DNA of 64,000 nt from Bacteriovorax sp. MedPE-SWde (GTDB lineage: Bacteria > Bdellovibrionota > Bacteriovoracia > Bacteriovoracales > Bacteriovoracaceae), in contig MPCU01000003.1 in assembly GCA_001874305.1 (NCBI GenBank), positions 496,001-560,000 on the forward strand. The letters are read 5' to 3'. The position numbers were made by a program, and so were the translations under genes. Shown piece by piece: positions 34,818 through 43,291 of this stretch (its first letter is position 1; each line of letters starts with the position of its first letter). The notes under the pieces were generated by a model. The model had not been told where the DNA came from. It did not search any database and saw only the letters and a list, made by a program, of their open reading frames with translations.

Positions 34818-35732
34818 ATGAGTAAGTACGAAGACAAAATTCAAAACGCTCTAAGTTATATTCAAAATAACTTAGAGAATACTATCGTATGGAATGACGT
34901 CTGTAAGGAATGTGGTATCAGCGAATATCACTTCCATCGTATTTTCTCGAGTTATATGAGTGAGTCTCCAGGTGACTTTATAAAAAGAAAGAGAATGGAG
35001 AAAGCTGCAATGTACTTGTCTTGTGGAGACAAAGATCTCAGCATTGTGGATATTTCATTTCTTTGTGGTTACTCATCACAGGCAAATCTATCTAAGGCAT
35101 TCAAACTATATTTTGGCGTTACTCCTGGTGATGTAATTAAGGGCGAGCAGCCTAAAAATAGCAAGATTGGAAAACTCAAAAGCAAATATGGAAAAGATTT
35201 CAACGTAAAGGACCTATATCCTAATCCTGAGCTAATAAAGGCCAGCAAGGACTATTTTAAGGAGGTTCTAATGAATGTTGAAATGAGAGATATGGCAGAG
35301 AGATCTGTTATGTATATGGAAAGTAAGAATGGTTATGTAAAAGAATCTATTCACTCTACATGGGATAGCCTAGTAGAGCAGGCCATGTGTCTTCCAATGA
35401 AAAGAGAAGAGTTTGAAATGTATGGTATTGGACATGATAATCCACAGGTAACTCCAGAGGAAAAGTGTCGCTATGATGCATGTATTCTTTTAGAAGAGGG
35501 TGTGTCTGTTGGAGACGGTGTGAAAACTAAATCGTTTCCAAAAGGTAAGTACGCTTGTTTTTATTATAAAGGCGAGAGTGCAGACTTAGTTCAGTTTTAC
35601 TTATCTATTTATAAGGATTGGTTTCCTAAATCAGGTTTTGAACCAGGTAACTTTCCTTTAATTGAAAAGTACCTAACAGTCTCTAAGGATAGTAGCTCTA
35701 TCGAATTAGAGGTTCAATTCTTAGTATTATAG
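34818..35732 (+). CDS. AraC-family regulator with GyrI-like effector domain
   Basis: Residues 1-105 carry two AraC helix-turn-helix units (IVWNDVCKECGISEYHFHRIFSSYMSESPGDFIKRKRMEKAAMYL and IVDISFLCGYSSQANLSKAFKLYFGVTPGDV). Residues 150-304 are a GyrI-like small-molecule-binding domain (RYDACILLEEGVSVGDGVKTKSFPKGKYACFYYKG). This HTH-first layout is that of Rob and the SoxS/Rob-like multidrug regulators. The effector is unknown. It follows the uncharacterised 202-residue protein gene closely. A convergent terminator follows. Confidence 0.88.
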   Translation: MSKYEDKIQNALSYIQNNLENTIVWNDVCKECGISEYHFHRIFSSYMSESPGDFIKRKRMEKAAMYLSCGDKDLSIVDISFLCGYSSQANLSKAFKLYFGVTPGDVIKGEQPKNSKIGKLKSKYGKDFNVKDLYPNPELIKASKDYFKEVLMNVEMRDMAERSVMYMESKNGYVKESIHSTWDSLVEQAMCLPMKREEFEMYGIGHDNPQVTPEEKCRYDACILLEEGVSVGDGVKTKSFPKGKYACFYYKGESADLVQFYLSIYKDWFPKSGFEPGNFPLIEKYLTVSKDSSSIELEVQFLVL

Positions 35733-35743
35733 TTTTGGTATGT

Positions 35744-35771
35744 GATGGATCTTATTTTAAAAAGATCCATC
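35744..35771. terminator. Bidirectional terminator between convergent genes
   Basis: GATGGATCTT and AAGATCCATC form a perfect 10-bp stem with an A/T-rich 8-base loop. CTTATTTATTT follows on the plus strand, and the loop side gives extra T on the minus strand. Confidence 0.75.
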
Positions 35772-35776
35772 CTTAT

Positions 35777-36391
35777 TTATTTCTTCGAAATAAGAAAGAG
35801 GTCTACTTTGGTAGGACTCCAATTTCTTTCTATTTTAAATCCACAATTTTTTACTTCATTTTCAAATTCAGTCTTTGAAAAGAAACCAATGTACGGAAGT
35901 TTCCCAAGTGAGAACCCTATATACCAAAGAGGCTTAAAAATTTTGAGAGCTCCACCAATACAACCTGTATTTGTAATAAAGTGACCACCGGGTTTTAAAG
36001 AGCGATAAATTTTTTCCAGGACAGTCTTACGATCTTCTACGAGATGTAGAATACTATGTGCCATAATTACATCGAACTCTTCATTTTGAAAGCTCATTTC
36101 TTGAACTGACTCTTGTCGAAATTCAACATTAGTAATCTCTTGAGCAACTGCTTTCTCTTTTGCTATTGCTACCATCTCTTTGGAAAAGTCTGTTGCTATT
36201 ATTTGTTTTACATAGGGAGCATGAATAAGAGACGTTGTTCCCGTTCCACATCCAATCTCTAAAACTTTCATCTCAGGAGAAAATAACTCTTGAGTTGATT
36301 TCAGTTTCTCTTGGTAATTTTCTTCACTAGGAACAGGTTTTGCCGCATATTTCTTAGCAGTATTATCCCAAAATATAGATTCATCTTTCAT
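35777..36391 (-). CDS. Class I SAM-dependent methyltransferase
   Basis: Methyltransf_11-type fold: motif I KVLEIGCGTGTTSLIHA near residue 40, IIATDFSKEMVAIAKEKA as motif II, FDVIMAHSILHLVEDRK as motif III/IV and LKPGGHFITNTGCIGG afterwards. There is no signal peptide. The length of 204 residues is usual for small UbiE/menG-like methyltransferases. The substrate cannot be read from the sequence. It is monocistronic between two rightward genes. Confidence 0.87.
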   Translation of the reverse strand: MKDESIFWDNTAKKYAAKPVPSEENYQEKLKSTQELFSPEMKVLEIGCGTGTTSLIHAPYVKQIIATDFSKEMVAIAKEKAVAQEITNVEFRQESVQEMSFQNEEFDVIMAHSILHLVEDRKTVLEKIYRSLKPGGHFITNTGCIGGALKIFKPLWYIGFSLGKLPYIGFFSKTEFENEVKNCGFKIERNWSPTKVDLFLISKK

Positions 36392-36487
36392 AGTAGTTTC
36401 CTTTTCTTCATATATTTATATCGACTTTCGTTTTGCTTTACCAGATAATTAATAAAATACATTTATATCTTTATAGGGAGTTCTGTG

Positions 36488-36895
36488 ATGAGTGAAAACA
36501 GTAAGATGATGAAGAAGATGGTTCTTGGTGGAATAGCAGCATTTGTTTTTGTATTCGTTTTCGAGTTTGTTGTTCACGGTATTCTTATGAAGGGTATGTA
36601 TGAGGCGACAAGTTCACTTTGGCGTCCACAGGTAGAATCTAGTATGGCAGTAATGCTTCTAAGTCAGTTCTTATTTGCGATGGCGATAGCTTTCTTCTAC
36701 CCAATAATAGGAACGTCAAAAGATTGTAACAAGGCGATTCCATTCTCGTTTGGACTTGGACTCGTGATGGCGATGCCTCAAATAGCTAGCTACTCATATA
36801 TGCCACTGCCAATTACTATAACTATCTGTTGGACTTTAGCTACATTCTTTAAGGCGTTTGGAAGTTCTTTTATTATTTCAAAAGTAATGAAGTAG
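36488..36895 (+). CDS. Small four-helix membrane protein
   Basis: About 135 residues with four predicted transmembrane helices (MVLGGIAAFVFVFVFEFVVHGIL, MAVMLLSQFLFAMAIAFFYPI, IPFSFGLGLVMAMPQIASYSY, ITICWTLATFFKAFGSSFII). The first helix and the following MYEATSSLWRP resemble small integral membrane proteins of unknown function found in several marine bacteria. AGGGAG lies seven bases before ATG 36488, so that start is used rather than the GTG three bases earlier. A GNAT gene starts eight bases after it. Confidence 0.7.
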   Translation: MSENSKMMKKMVLGGIAAFVFVFVFEFVVHGILMKGMYEATSSLWRPQVESSMAVMLLSQFLFAMAIAFFYPIIGTSKDCNKAIPFSFGLGLVMAMPQIASYSYMPLPITITICWTLATFFKAFGSSFIISKVMK

Positions 36896-36903
36896 ATAAA
36901 TAA

Positions 36904-37350
36904 ATGAGCATTACGATTGAGAAATTCCTTATAATTGGCCCTAAGGAAATTGAGCTTATATATCCTCTTTATTGCAAGCTTTTTGATCCAGCGCACCCAA
37001 TAGATACGCTGATTGAAAGGTGTAGAGAAAAAGAGAAATATCTCTTACTTGTTGCAATGAGTAATGGAAGTCCGGTTGGGCTTAAGGCCGCCATGGCCGA
37101 AGATAATTTATTGCATTCATGGATTGGAGGTGTGCTTCCTGAGTTCAGAAGACAGGGAATTGCTCGCCAACTAACTGAAATTCAACACGAATGGGCTAAA
37201 GAGAATGGCTTCTCTAGGATCCGCACGCATACAGACCATCGCTATAATAATATGATCATTCATAACATTAGAAATGGCTTTGAGATCATAGAGACTAAGA
37301 TTCGCCCTCATAATGGTGTTCGCAAAATCGTAATGGTCAAGGAGCTTTAA
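36904..37350 (+). CDS. GNAT-family N-acetyltransferase
   Basis: Acetyl-CoA-dependent transferase of 148 residues. The core is typical: LLVAMSNGSPVGLKAAMAEDN as the first beta hairpin, SWIGGVLPEFRRQGIARQLTEIQHEWAKENG with the acetyl-CoA loop motif RRQGIA (Q/RxxGxG/A form), and NMIIHNIRNGFEIIETK at the C-terminus. The substrate is unknown. The gene directly follows the small membrane protein gene without its own ribosome-binding site, so it is probably translated by coupling. Confidence 0.85.
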   Translation: MSITIEKFLIIGPKEIELIYPLYCKLFDPAHPIDTLIERCREKEKYLLLVAMSNGSPVGLKAAMAEDNLLHSWIGGVLPEFRRQGIARQLTEIQHEWAKENGFSRIRTHTDHRYNNMIIHNIRNGFEIIETKIRPHNGVRKIVMVKEL

Positions 37351-37398
37351 AAATTGGCCCACTTTTAGTATGGTAGGGCCGTATTAAAGGTGATGATT

Positions 37399-39261
37399 AT
37401 GAATTATGAAAATGTAAGAAACAATATAGAAGTGATTTTAGAATGTATGCCATCTGATTGGATTAGGCTTACTACACATAGACTTGATATTTATGATGAA
37501 TCTCAGGCAAAAACTCAATTCCTTGAGCAGTTAGAAAGCTTACTAGTTTCTGGCGAAACAGATAAAGAAATCCTAAAAAAGAAGATGAAGAATCTTCCTA
37601 CGGCTTTTGATTACATTCGTCTTGGTCATCCACTGTCTTGTGTTTTAGAAGGTGTTGTTGCTAAGGCTAAAGATCTTAATAGTGAAAATGTTATTTCATT
37701 TTCATCTAAGACAATGCCGGCATTTGCTGTTTTAAGAAAGAACTTACTCGAAAATACTAAGACTCAAATCGTCTATAAGAATGAACTACCGGAAAATTTT
37801 GATGCTAAAATATTAGAGCAAGTTTATGGATATAAGTTTGATCTTGTAAAAGTTAATTCTATTGAAGAGGTATCAAGCTTTGATGGAAGTACTATTTATT
37901 TAACTGACTTTAAGGAAGCTTTAGATATTGAATTAAACTCTAAAACTGACTTCGTTATTGGTCTTGATTCAGACCTTGGAAGTATCACTCTTGTAAATGG
38001 AGATAAGAACACTTCATATATTTCAGAAATTCAGCACGTAAGAAGAAGAGAGTCAGTTGCTATGACTCCTAATGATTGTCTGCTAGTTTTAGAAGGCCTA
38101 ATTGATAAATCAGCAAATACGAATAATACAAATACTGATTCAAACAATAGAGAACTAACACTAGATACCATTAAGAAGATCACTAATACTTCTTTAAATG
38201 GTTGTCTAGGATCAAGTGGATTATCTATTCAGTATGCAATTATGATGGGGCTTATTCATAATGCTCTTGATAAACATCCTGGAAAAGATATTAAGTTCAT
38301 CGTTCCACCGAATTGCTATGGTGGTACAAATGATCAAGCTCGAAGAGTTGCTGCTTGTGTCGATAACGTGGAAATACTAGACCTTCCTGTTGATAGTGGA
38401 AAGGACATGGCAACAAGTGTTGAGAAGATACTTTCTCAAGTTGCACTTGAAGATGCTATACCATTCATCATTGCTGAGATTCCAACTAACCCAAGAGTAG
38501 AAATTCCTGATTTAGAAAGATTGAGACTTGCCTTGAGTAAAGAGCGTCTAACTAAAGATGGTAGTTCTGCGATAGTACCTGTTTTCATATTAGATCAAAC
38601 ATTTTGTCCTAATGTAAAATTTCTTGGAGAAGGCGATTACCTCGGTGGAGTGAGAACAATTTCATATGTAAGTGGATCTAAATTTCCATCTGGTGGTCTT
38701 TGTACTGCTGGTTATTGTGTAGCAAATGAAAGTGCTGAAGAACTAATTCCATATGTTGAAAATCATCTCAATCTTTGTGGAAATGAAGCAACGGATTTTC
38801 AAATCGAGATACTAGCTAAGCAAATGCCTTCAATGGTTGAAAGAATTGATGGTGCTTATAAGAACACACGTGGTTTCGTAAATCATATTCAAAAAGTTCT
38901 ACCACAAGCAAAAATAAACTTTGTATCAGAAGAGTTGGCCAGTGCTGAGTTTACTCCGTCTGTATTCTCATTGGATCTCCCTACTAAAGGGGAAACTCAT
39001 GAAGAAAAAGAAACTTATAAGAGAGAATTAAATCTCAAGCTAATAAACTTAATGATCAATGAAATACCTCATGAAAGTAAGTACTGTGTAAGTTACGGGC
39101 AACTTGAAGGTTGTTACTGGACGATTCCTGCAACATCAACTCAGGGTACTACTAAAGAGGGCGATAAAGACTATATCGTAAGAGTTGCAATCTCTCCTAA
39201 ATTTGACCTGGATCTTCACAATAAGGTCTTTTCTAAATTTTGCTCGGAATATATCAACTAA
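37399..39261 (+). CDS. Large PLP-dependent enzyme of the Cys/Met-metabolism type
   Basis: The C-terminal 370 residues look like a fold-type I PLP enzyme related to cystathionine gamma-synthase: NGCLGSSGLSIQYAIMMG as the phosphate-binding loop region, VPPNCYGGTND, FIIAEIPTNPRVEIPDL, VFILDQTFC (Asp for the PLP nitrogen) and YVSGSKFPSGGL with the presumed Schiff-base lysine. About 240 N-terminal residues precede it. They may be a degenerate copy or a separate domain, and 620 residues is much longer than usual. AAAGG lies eight bases before ATG 37399; earlier GTG/ATG codons are too close to it. The reaction is uncertain. Confidence 0.7.
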   Translation: MNYENVRNNIEVILECMPSDWIRLTTHRLDIYDESQAKTQFLEQLESLLVSGETDKEILKKKMKNLPTAFDYIRLGHPLSCVLEGVVAKAKDLNSENVISFSSKTMPAFAVLRKNLLENTKTQIVYKNELPENFDAKILEQVYGYKFDLVKVNSIEEVSSFDGSTIYLTDFKEALDIELNSKTDFVIGLDSDLGSITLVNGDKNTSYISEIQHVRRRESVAMTPNDCLLVLEGLIDKSANTNNTNTDSNNRELTLDTIKKITNTSLNGCLGSSGLSIQYAIMMGLIHNALDKHPGKDIKFIVPPNCYGGTNDQARRVAACVDNVEILDLPVDSGKDMATSVEKILSQVALEDAIPFIIAEIPTNPRVEIPDLERLRLALSKERLTKDGSSAIVPVFILDQTFCPNVKFLGEGDYLGGVRTISYVSGSKFPSGGLCTAGYCVANESAEELIPYVENHLNLCGNEATDFQIEILAKQMPSMVERIDGAYKNTRGFVNHIQKVLPQAKINFVSEELASAEFTPSVFSLDLPTKGETHEEKETYKRELNLKLINLMINEIPHESKYCVSYGQLEGCYWTIPATSTQGTTKEGDKDYIVRVAISPKFDLDLHNKVFSKFCSEYIN

Positions 39262-39285
39262 GAGAACTCCAATTTATTCATTCAT

Positions 39286-39321
39286 AAGTACTTGTTAATA
39301 TTGACTATTAATCAAGTACTT
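39286..39321 (+). terminator. AT-rich rho-independent terminator
   Basis: AAGTACTTG-TTAATA pairs with TATTAA-CAAGTACTT (one unpaired T) around a 5-base loop, followed by TTTGTATTT. It lies 25 bases after the stop of the PLP enzyme gene and immediately before the tetR promoter. Confidence 0.75.
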
Positions 39322-39331
39322 TTGTATTTAC

Positions 39332-39384
39332 TTGACAAGAGACTAGCGGTCTCTTATTCTTGACGTAGAGACTGGTGGTCTCTT
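39332..39384 (+). promoter_or_regulatory. tetR promoter with two operators
   Basis: -35 TTGACA (39332-39337), 17-base spacer, -10 TATTCT (39355-39360). Operator 1, AAGAGAC-N5-GTCTCTT (39337-39355), fills the spacer. Operator 2, TAGAGAC-N5-GTCTCTT (39366-39384), covers the transcription start. Centres are 29 bases apart. Confidence 0.7.
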
Positions 39385-39403
39385 ACGACTAGAGGAATTG
39401 TTG

Positions 39404-40060
39404 ATGGATTGGCAAAGAGCTAGAACAGATGAGAAAAAAAATGAAAGAAGGGATGCGATCTTAGAGGCAGCTTTTATTCTTTTTAAAAAGAAGGGCTACG
39501 AGAAAGTTAGCTTTAATGGAATTGCTGTAGAGGCCGGTTTCACTAAGTCTAATATGTATCGATACTTTCATTCAAAAGAGGAAATATTTTTAAATATATT
39601 CTCTAGTTTATTTGTTCAATGGTTTGAAGATTGTTGCAAGAGTTTAAGAAAAACAGAGCAAGGTGTGAGTATTGAGAACTTTTCTAAAATGTGGGTTAAG
39701 ACACTTGTCGATCATCCACGACTCCTTGATCTTAAGCCTATTCTCTTTATTGCTCTTGAGAATAATAGCTCCTTTGAAGAGCTTATAGAGTTTAAGACAC
39801 TGGCAAAAGGTTTACTCTATGAGATTGCAGTAGAGATCTCTCGAATATTTCCTGAGCTAGAAGGGGAGAAGGCATTTAAGTTTCTCACTCTTAGTTATGC
39901 TGCGACCTCAAACTCTTGGGCCGCAACATTTCAAAGTGAAGCACTAAAGAAAGTTTATCAACTAGAAGAGTTTAAAATTTTAAGGCCTGACTTTAACAAT
40001 GACTTAACTTCTTCTATAGAAATAATTATTCACGGCCTGACTAGCATGTCGAATAAATAA
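39404..40060 (+). CDS. TetR-family transcriptional regulator
   Basis: TetR N-terminal domain with RRDAILEAAFILFKKKGYEKVSFNGIAVEAGFTKSNMYRYFHSKEEIFLNIF, followed by a helical ligand-binding domain (TetR_C of the YerO/LmrA-like type). AGAGGA lies seven bases before ATG 39404, so the two TTG codons just upstream are rejected. Two matching 19-bp palindromes sit on its promoter, pointing to tight autorepression. The adjacent SRPBCC gene, nine bases downstream, is in the same transcript. The inducer is unknown. Confidence 0.88.
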   Translation: MDWQRARTDEKKNERRDAILEAAFILFKKKGYEKVSFNGIAVEAGFTKSNMYRYFHSKEEIFLNIFSSLFVQWFEDCCKSLRKTEQGVSIENFSKMWVKTLVDHPRLLDLKPILFIALENNSSFEELIEFKTLAKGLLYEIAVEISRIFPELEGEKAFKFLTLSYAATSNSWAATFQSEALKKVYQLEEFKILRPDFNNDLTSSIEIIIHGLTSMSNK

Positions 40061-40069
40061 GGAGAGAAA

Positions 40070-40588
40070 ATGGCACATCATGTAGAAAATAAACTAGTAG
40101 TGAATGTATCTAAGAATGATATTTGGAAGGTTTTAGGAGACTTTAGTAGTGTTGAAAAATTTGCAACAACTATTGAGTCGTCACCTATAATTAATGAGGT
40201 TAAATCTGGTCTTGGTTCAAAGCGATTATGTACTTTTCAAGATGGATCTAGCCTTGTTGAAGAGATTGTTGAATTTAAGGATGGGCATGGTTTTAAAATG
40301 GTACTTTCAGAGTTCTCACTTCCACTGAAGAGTATGTCAGCAGAGATGTATGTTAGAGAAATTGACGGCGGAAAGAGTGAAGTATCTATGAAATCAGACT
40401 TTATTGTGAAAGGTGGACCACTGGGTTGGTTAATGGGCTCATTGATGATGAAACCAATGATGAAGTCTGTATTTAAGAAGCTCTTAACAGGTCTCGCTTA
40501 TTATTCTGCTACAGGAACTGAGATCGGAAAGAAGTTACCGACTTCAAAAGAGCTAACTCCTATTTTACATCCTTCTTCATCCTTATAG
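40070..40588 (+). CDS. SRPBCC-family (START-like) protein
   Basis: A 172-residue single SRPBCC domain of the polyketide-cyclase/PYR1-like type: HHVENKLVVNVSKNDIWKVLGDFSSVEKF at the start, then a cup-forming sheet and the C-terminal helix LMMKPMMKSVFKKLLTGLAYY. Such proteins bind hydrophobic ligands in an internal cavity. Co-transcribed with a TetR gene, it may bind or process that regulator's inducer. GGAGAG precedes the ATG. Its last 29 bases overlap the convergent helicase gene. Confidence 0.8.
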   Translation: MAHHVENKLVVNVSKNDIWKVLGDFSSVEKFATTIESSPIINEVKSGLGSKRLCTFQDGSSLVEEIVEFKDGHGFKMVLSEFSLPLKSMSAEMYVREIDGGKSEVSMKSDFIVKGGPLGWLMGSLMMKPMMKSVFKKLLTGLAYYSATGTEIGKKLPTSKELTPILHPSSSL

Positions 40589-43091
40589 GATTAGAATTGG
40601 CCGGATCATCTGGCCAATAGTGTTTTGGGTATCTCGGTCGTAAATCATTTCGAAGTAGATCCCAAGACGCTCCCCAAAGTGATGGTAGATCTGAAGCATT
40701 TTGTATTGCTTTATTAGCAGGCGATAACAGCTTAAAGAGAATTGGAAGCTGACCATTGGCTATCGTCGGGTGTTCTTTAACACCAAAGAGGTCTTGAATT
40801 CGAGCTTGGATAAAAGGCTTCTCTTCACTATATTCAATATTAAAAGTTTTCCCATTTGTGAGAGTAATCTTTAGTGGAGTTTCTGTATCTAAGACGTATT
40901 GATCTTGAGGTGCAAGTTGATCCTTAATAAGATTAACTAGACCTCTCTTCAAGATATCTTGATAACCAGTTTCTTCCTCGATACTAGACTCTATAAACAA
41001 CTCAAACATCTCACCTGTAAACTCAGGGCAGTTATGATCAATTCCTGCTTGGCCTAAAAACGAAACTCTCTTATTGTACTCTTGAAATTTTAAGTCATCA
41101 TCAAAAGGCCATGGCCAATTTGTTTGCATTAATTCAGCGAGAACCTCACCCTTTGGTGTAACAGGAGTTCCCGTTTTAGTAGTTAGAATTAGATTTCCAT
41201 ATTTTTTGATACTTGATAGAGCTAGTGTATTCTTTTTCTCATTAAAGTTACTTTCTTTTACTACAGATATAAATTGAGAATTTGAATTTTCTAATTCAGT
41301 AACAGTAATTTTAGATGCTGCAACAATACTTGTTCCAATTGCTGCATTGGCCTTAGGGTTTTCAAGTGCATCTAATACAATTATAAAGTCGGGGAGAGTT
41401 GTTGATAGGGAAGAATTGGCAGTTAGCTTTCCACCTCTTCCCATACAGAAGTTATAACTTTCTTGTGACTTACCTTTTTTTATGACTTTTCTCTTTCCCG
41501 CAACTCTATCGGGATAACCTGCTAGGAGTGCGAAACTAAGGTCACTAATATTACTCTTTTCTTTTGAAATCTCACTACTGATCTTTAGTCTCTTACTTAA
41601 AGACTTATAAAGTTCCATGACTCGTTTATATGCCTTCATGTCGAGAATATGTGAGCGATACTCACTTAGTGAATCATCTCGCCAATGATGTGACTTGATA
41701 AGGTCCGATTGAAGACAGATATCACAGAACTCTTCTTCATCATCGGAATAGAACTTTGCTTGTTTAGAAAGAACCATTCCCTCGTTGATGATACATACCG
41801 CGAGTAGAATATCACTTTGTCTTGGATGATCAGTTGATTCGAATAGCATCGCTCCAAGTCTTGGATGAAGAGGCAGATGGGTTAGGTACTTTCCTAACTC
41901 AGTAATCTTATTGTCTTTTAAAGCTCCGAGTATATTTAAAAGCTCTAGTGCTTTTGCTAAATTCTTTTCTTCTGGTGCTTCAAACCAGTTTAGCTCTTCA
42001 GGATTATTTCCAAGTTCAATAAGATCTAAGATGTAGTGTGATAATTCGACTCGTTTAATTTCCGGAGGAGTAAAGCTAATACGCTGAGAAAAATCAGTTT
42101 GCTTATAAGTTCTAAAGACTAATCCTTCTTGTACTCGTCCTGCACGTCCAGCTCTTTGGGTTGCACTTGCTTTAGAAACCTTTTCAAGTTGCAGTAGCGG
42201 CATTCCACTCCATGGAGCAAAACTAGCTCTTCTCTCTGTTCCTGTATCGACAACCCCTGTGATATTAGGAATTGTAAGAGAGGTCTCTGCAATATTTGTA
42301 GAGAGAATTATTTTTCTATTATCACCAGTAAATGCCTTATTCTGTTCTTTTTTTGGAAGACTGGAGTGTAAAGGTAAAACCTCTACGTCTTTTGGAACAT
42401 TCCCTAATAGTTGAGACTGAAGAGTACGAATACTTCCCATTCCCGGTAGAAACACCAAGATATTCTTAGGACATCGAGAGTCACGAAGTATTTCAAGTAC
42501 TGCTTGCTGAGCTTCTACATCATGATATTCAATATCAATTGGAAAGACTCTGCCCGGAACATTAAATAATTTTGCACCACAGAGGTAATTTTCAAGTTGA
42601 GTTGTATCGAGAGTTGCAGACATTACGACTAATTTTAAATCAGGCCTCACTGTCGCTTGAAGTTTTCTAATTAAGCATAGTGCTATATCTGTGTGAATAC
42701 TTCTTTCATGAAATTCATCAAGAACGATTGTGCTGAACTCGTTTAGAGTCGTGTCCCGTCTTAGATATGATAGAAATAGACCTTCAGTTATAAATAGTAG
42801 TCTTGTTTGAGAACTTGTTACCTTATCAAAGCGAATATGATGACCGACTACTTCACCAATTTTCGTATCCAGGATCTGAGCACATCTTTGAGCAGATAGT
42901 TTTGCGGCGAGCCTCCTTGGCTCCAAAACTAATACTTTTCCAGAAGACTTTGAAACTAGATAGGGAGGTAAGCGTGTGGTCTTTCCCGCGCCTGTTTCTG
43001 CCTTAATTAAGAGAGATGAGTTTTCAGATAGGGACTGAGTTATCTCTTCTAACTGTTGGTCTATCGGAAATTTATTTGGTTCTAATTGCAC
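40560..43091 (-). CDS. hrpB: ATP-dependent RNA helicase HrpB
   Basis: DEAH/RHA-type helicase of 843 residues. Motif I ETGAGKTT at 32-39, motif II DEFH at 125-128, motif III MSAT near 157, then STNIAETSLTIPNITGVVDTG and QRAGRAGR (motifs V and VI) are all present. The HA2-like region and the C-terminal HrpB domain (ALLAGYPDRVA ... RYPKHYWPDDP) identify HrpB rather than HrpA. The frame starts with GTG at 43091 and there is no clear ribosome-binding site. The cellular role of HrpB is not well defined. Confidence 0.92.
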   Translation of the reverse strand: MQLEPNKFPIDQQLEEITQSLSENSSLLIKAETGAGKTTRLPPYLVSKSSGKVLVLEPRRLAAKLSAQRCAQILDTKIGEVVGHHIRFDKVTSSQTRLLFITEGLFLSYLRRDTTLNEFSTIVLDEFHERSIHTDIALCLIRKLQATVRPDLKLVVMSATLDTTQLENYLCGAKLFNVPGRVFPIDIEYHDVEAQQAVLEILRDSRCPKNILVFLPGMGSIRTLQSQLLGNVPKDVEVLPLHSSLPKKEQNKAFTGDNRKIILSTNIAETSLTIPNITGVVDTGTERRASFAPWSGMPLLQLEKVSKASATQRAGRAGRVQEGLVFRTYKQTDFSQRISFTPPEIKRVELSHYILDLIELGNNPEELNWFEAPEEKNLAKALELLNILGALKDNKITELGKYLTHLPLHPRLGAMLFESTDHPRQSDILLAVCIINEGMVLSKQAKFYSDDEEEFCDICLQSDLIKSHHWRDDSLSEYRSHILDMKAYKRVMELYKSLSKRLKISSEISKEKSNISDLSFALLAGYPDRVAGKRKVIKKGKSQESYNFCMGRGGKLTANSSLSTTLPDFIIVLDALENPKANAAIGTSIVAASKITVTELENSNSQFISVVKESNFNEKKNTLALSSIKKYGNLILTTKTGTPVTPKGEVLAELMQTNWPWPFDDDLKFQEYNKRVSFLGQAGIDHNCPEFTGEMFELFIESSIEEETGYQDILKRGLVNLIKDQLAPQDQYVLDTETPLKITLTNGKTFNIEYSEEKPFIQARIQDLFGVKEHPTIANGQLPILFKLLSPANKAIQNASDLPSLWGASWDLLRNDLRPRYPKHYWPDDPANSNPIRMKKDVK

Positions 43092-43190
43092 ACGATATTC
43101 TATTAAGTATTCAATCTTCTGTAAATCTATCCGATATGTTGTTAGACTATATTAAATATTTTTTTACTAAATAGTGAGTTAGCTTTAAAA

Positions 43191-43213
43191 CTTCTCACTT
43201 CTCACTTCTCACT
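43191..43213 (+). repeat. Heptanucleotide tandem repeat (CTTCTCA)x3
   Basis: Three exact copies of CTTCTCA plus CT lie just upstream of the BCCT transporter coding region. The unit length is not a multiple of three, so a copy-number change would shift any frame running through it. Confidence 0.8.
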
Positions 43214-43291
43214 GGAGTTCTTATCTCTTTAGAAAAAGACATTAACAAAACCGTATTTTTTTCCTCGGTTATTTTTATTTCTCTTATTACA

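Noticed and set aside
37356-37380. GGCCC/GGGCC stem after the GNAT gene as terminator
   Set aside because: The stem is only 5 bp with a 15-base loop and no T-run follows on either strand.
43191-43213. Phase variation of the BCCT gene by heptanucleotide slippage
   Set aside because: As a reading-frame switch this needs a start codon upstream of the repeat in another frame. The GTG at 43174 leads to a stop within three codons and no other start is present, so only the repeat itself is reported.
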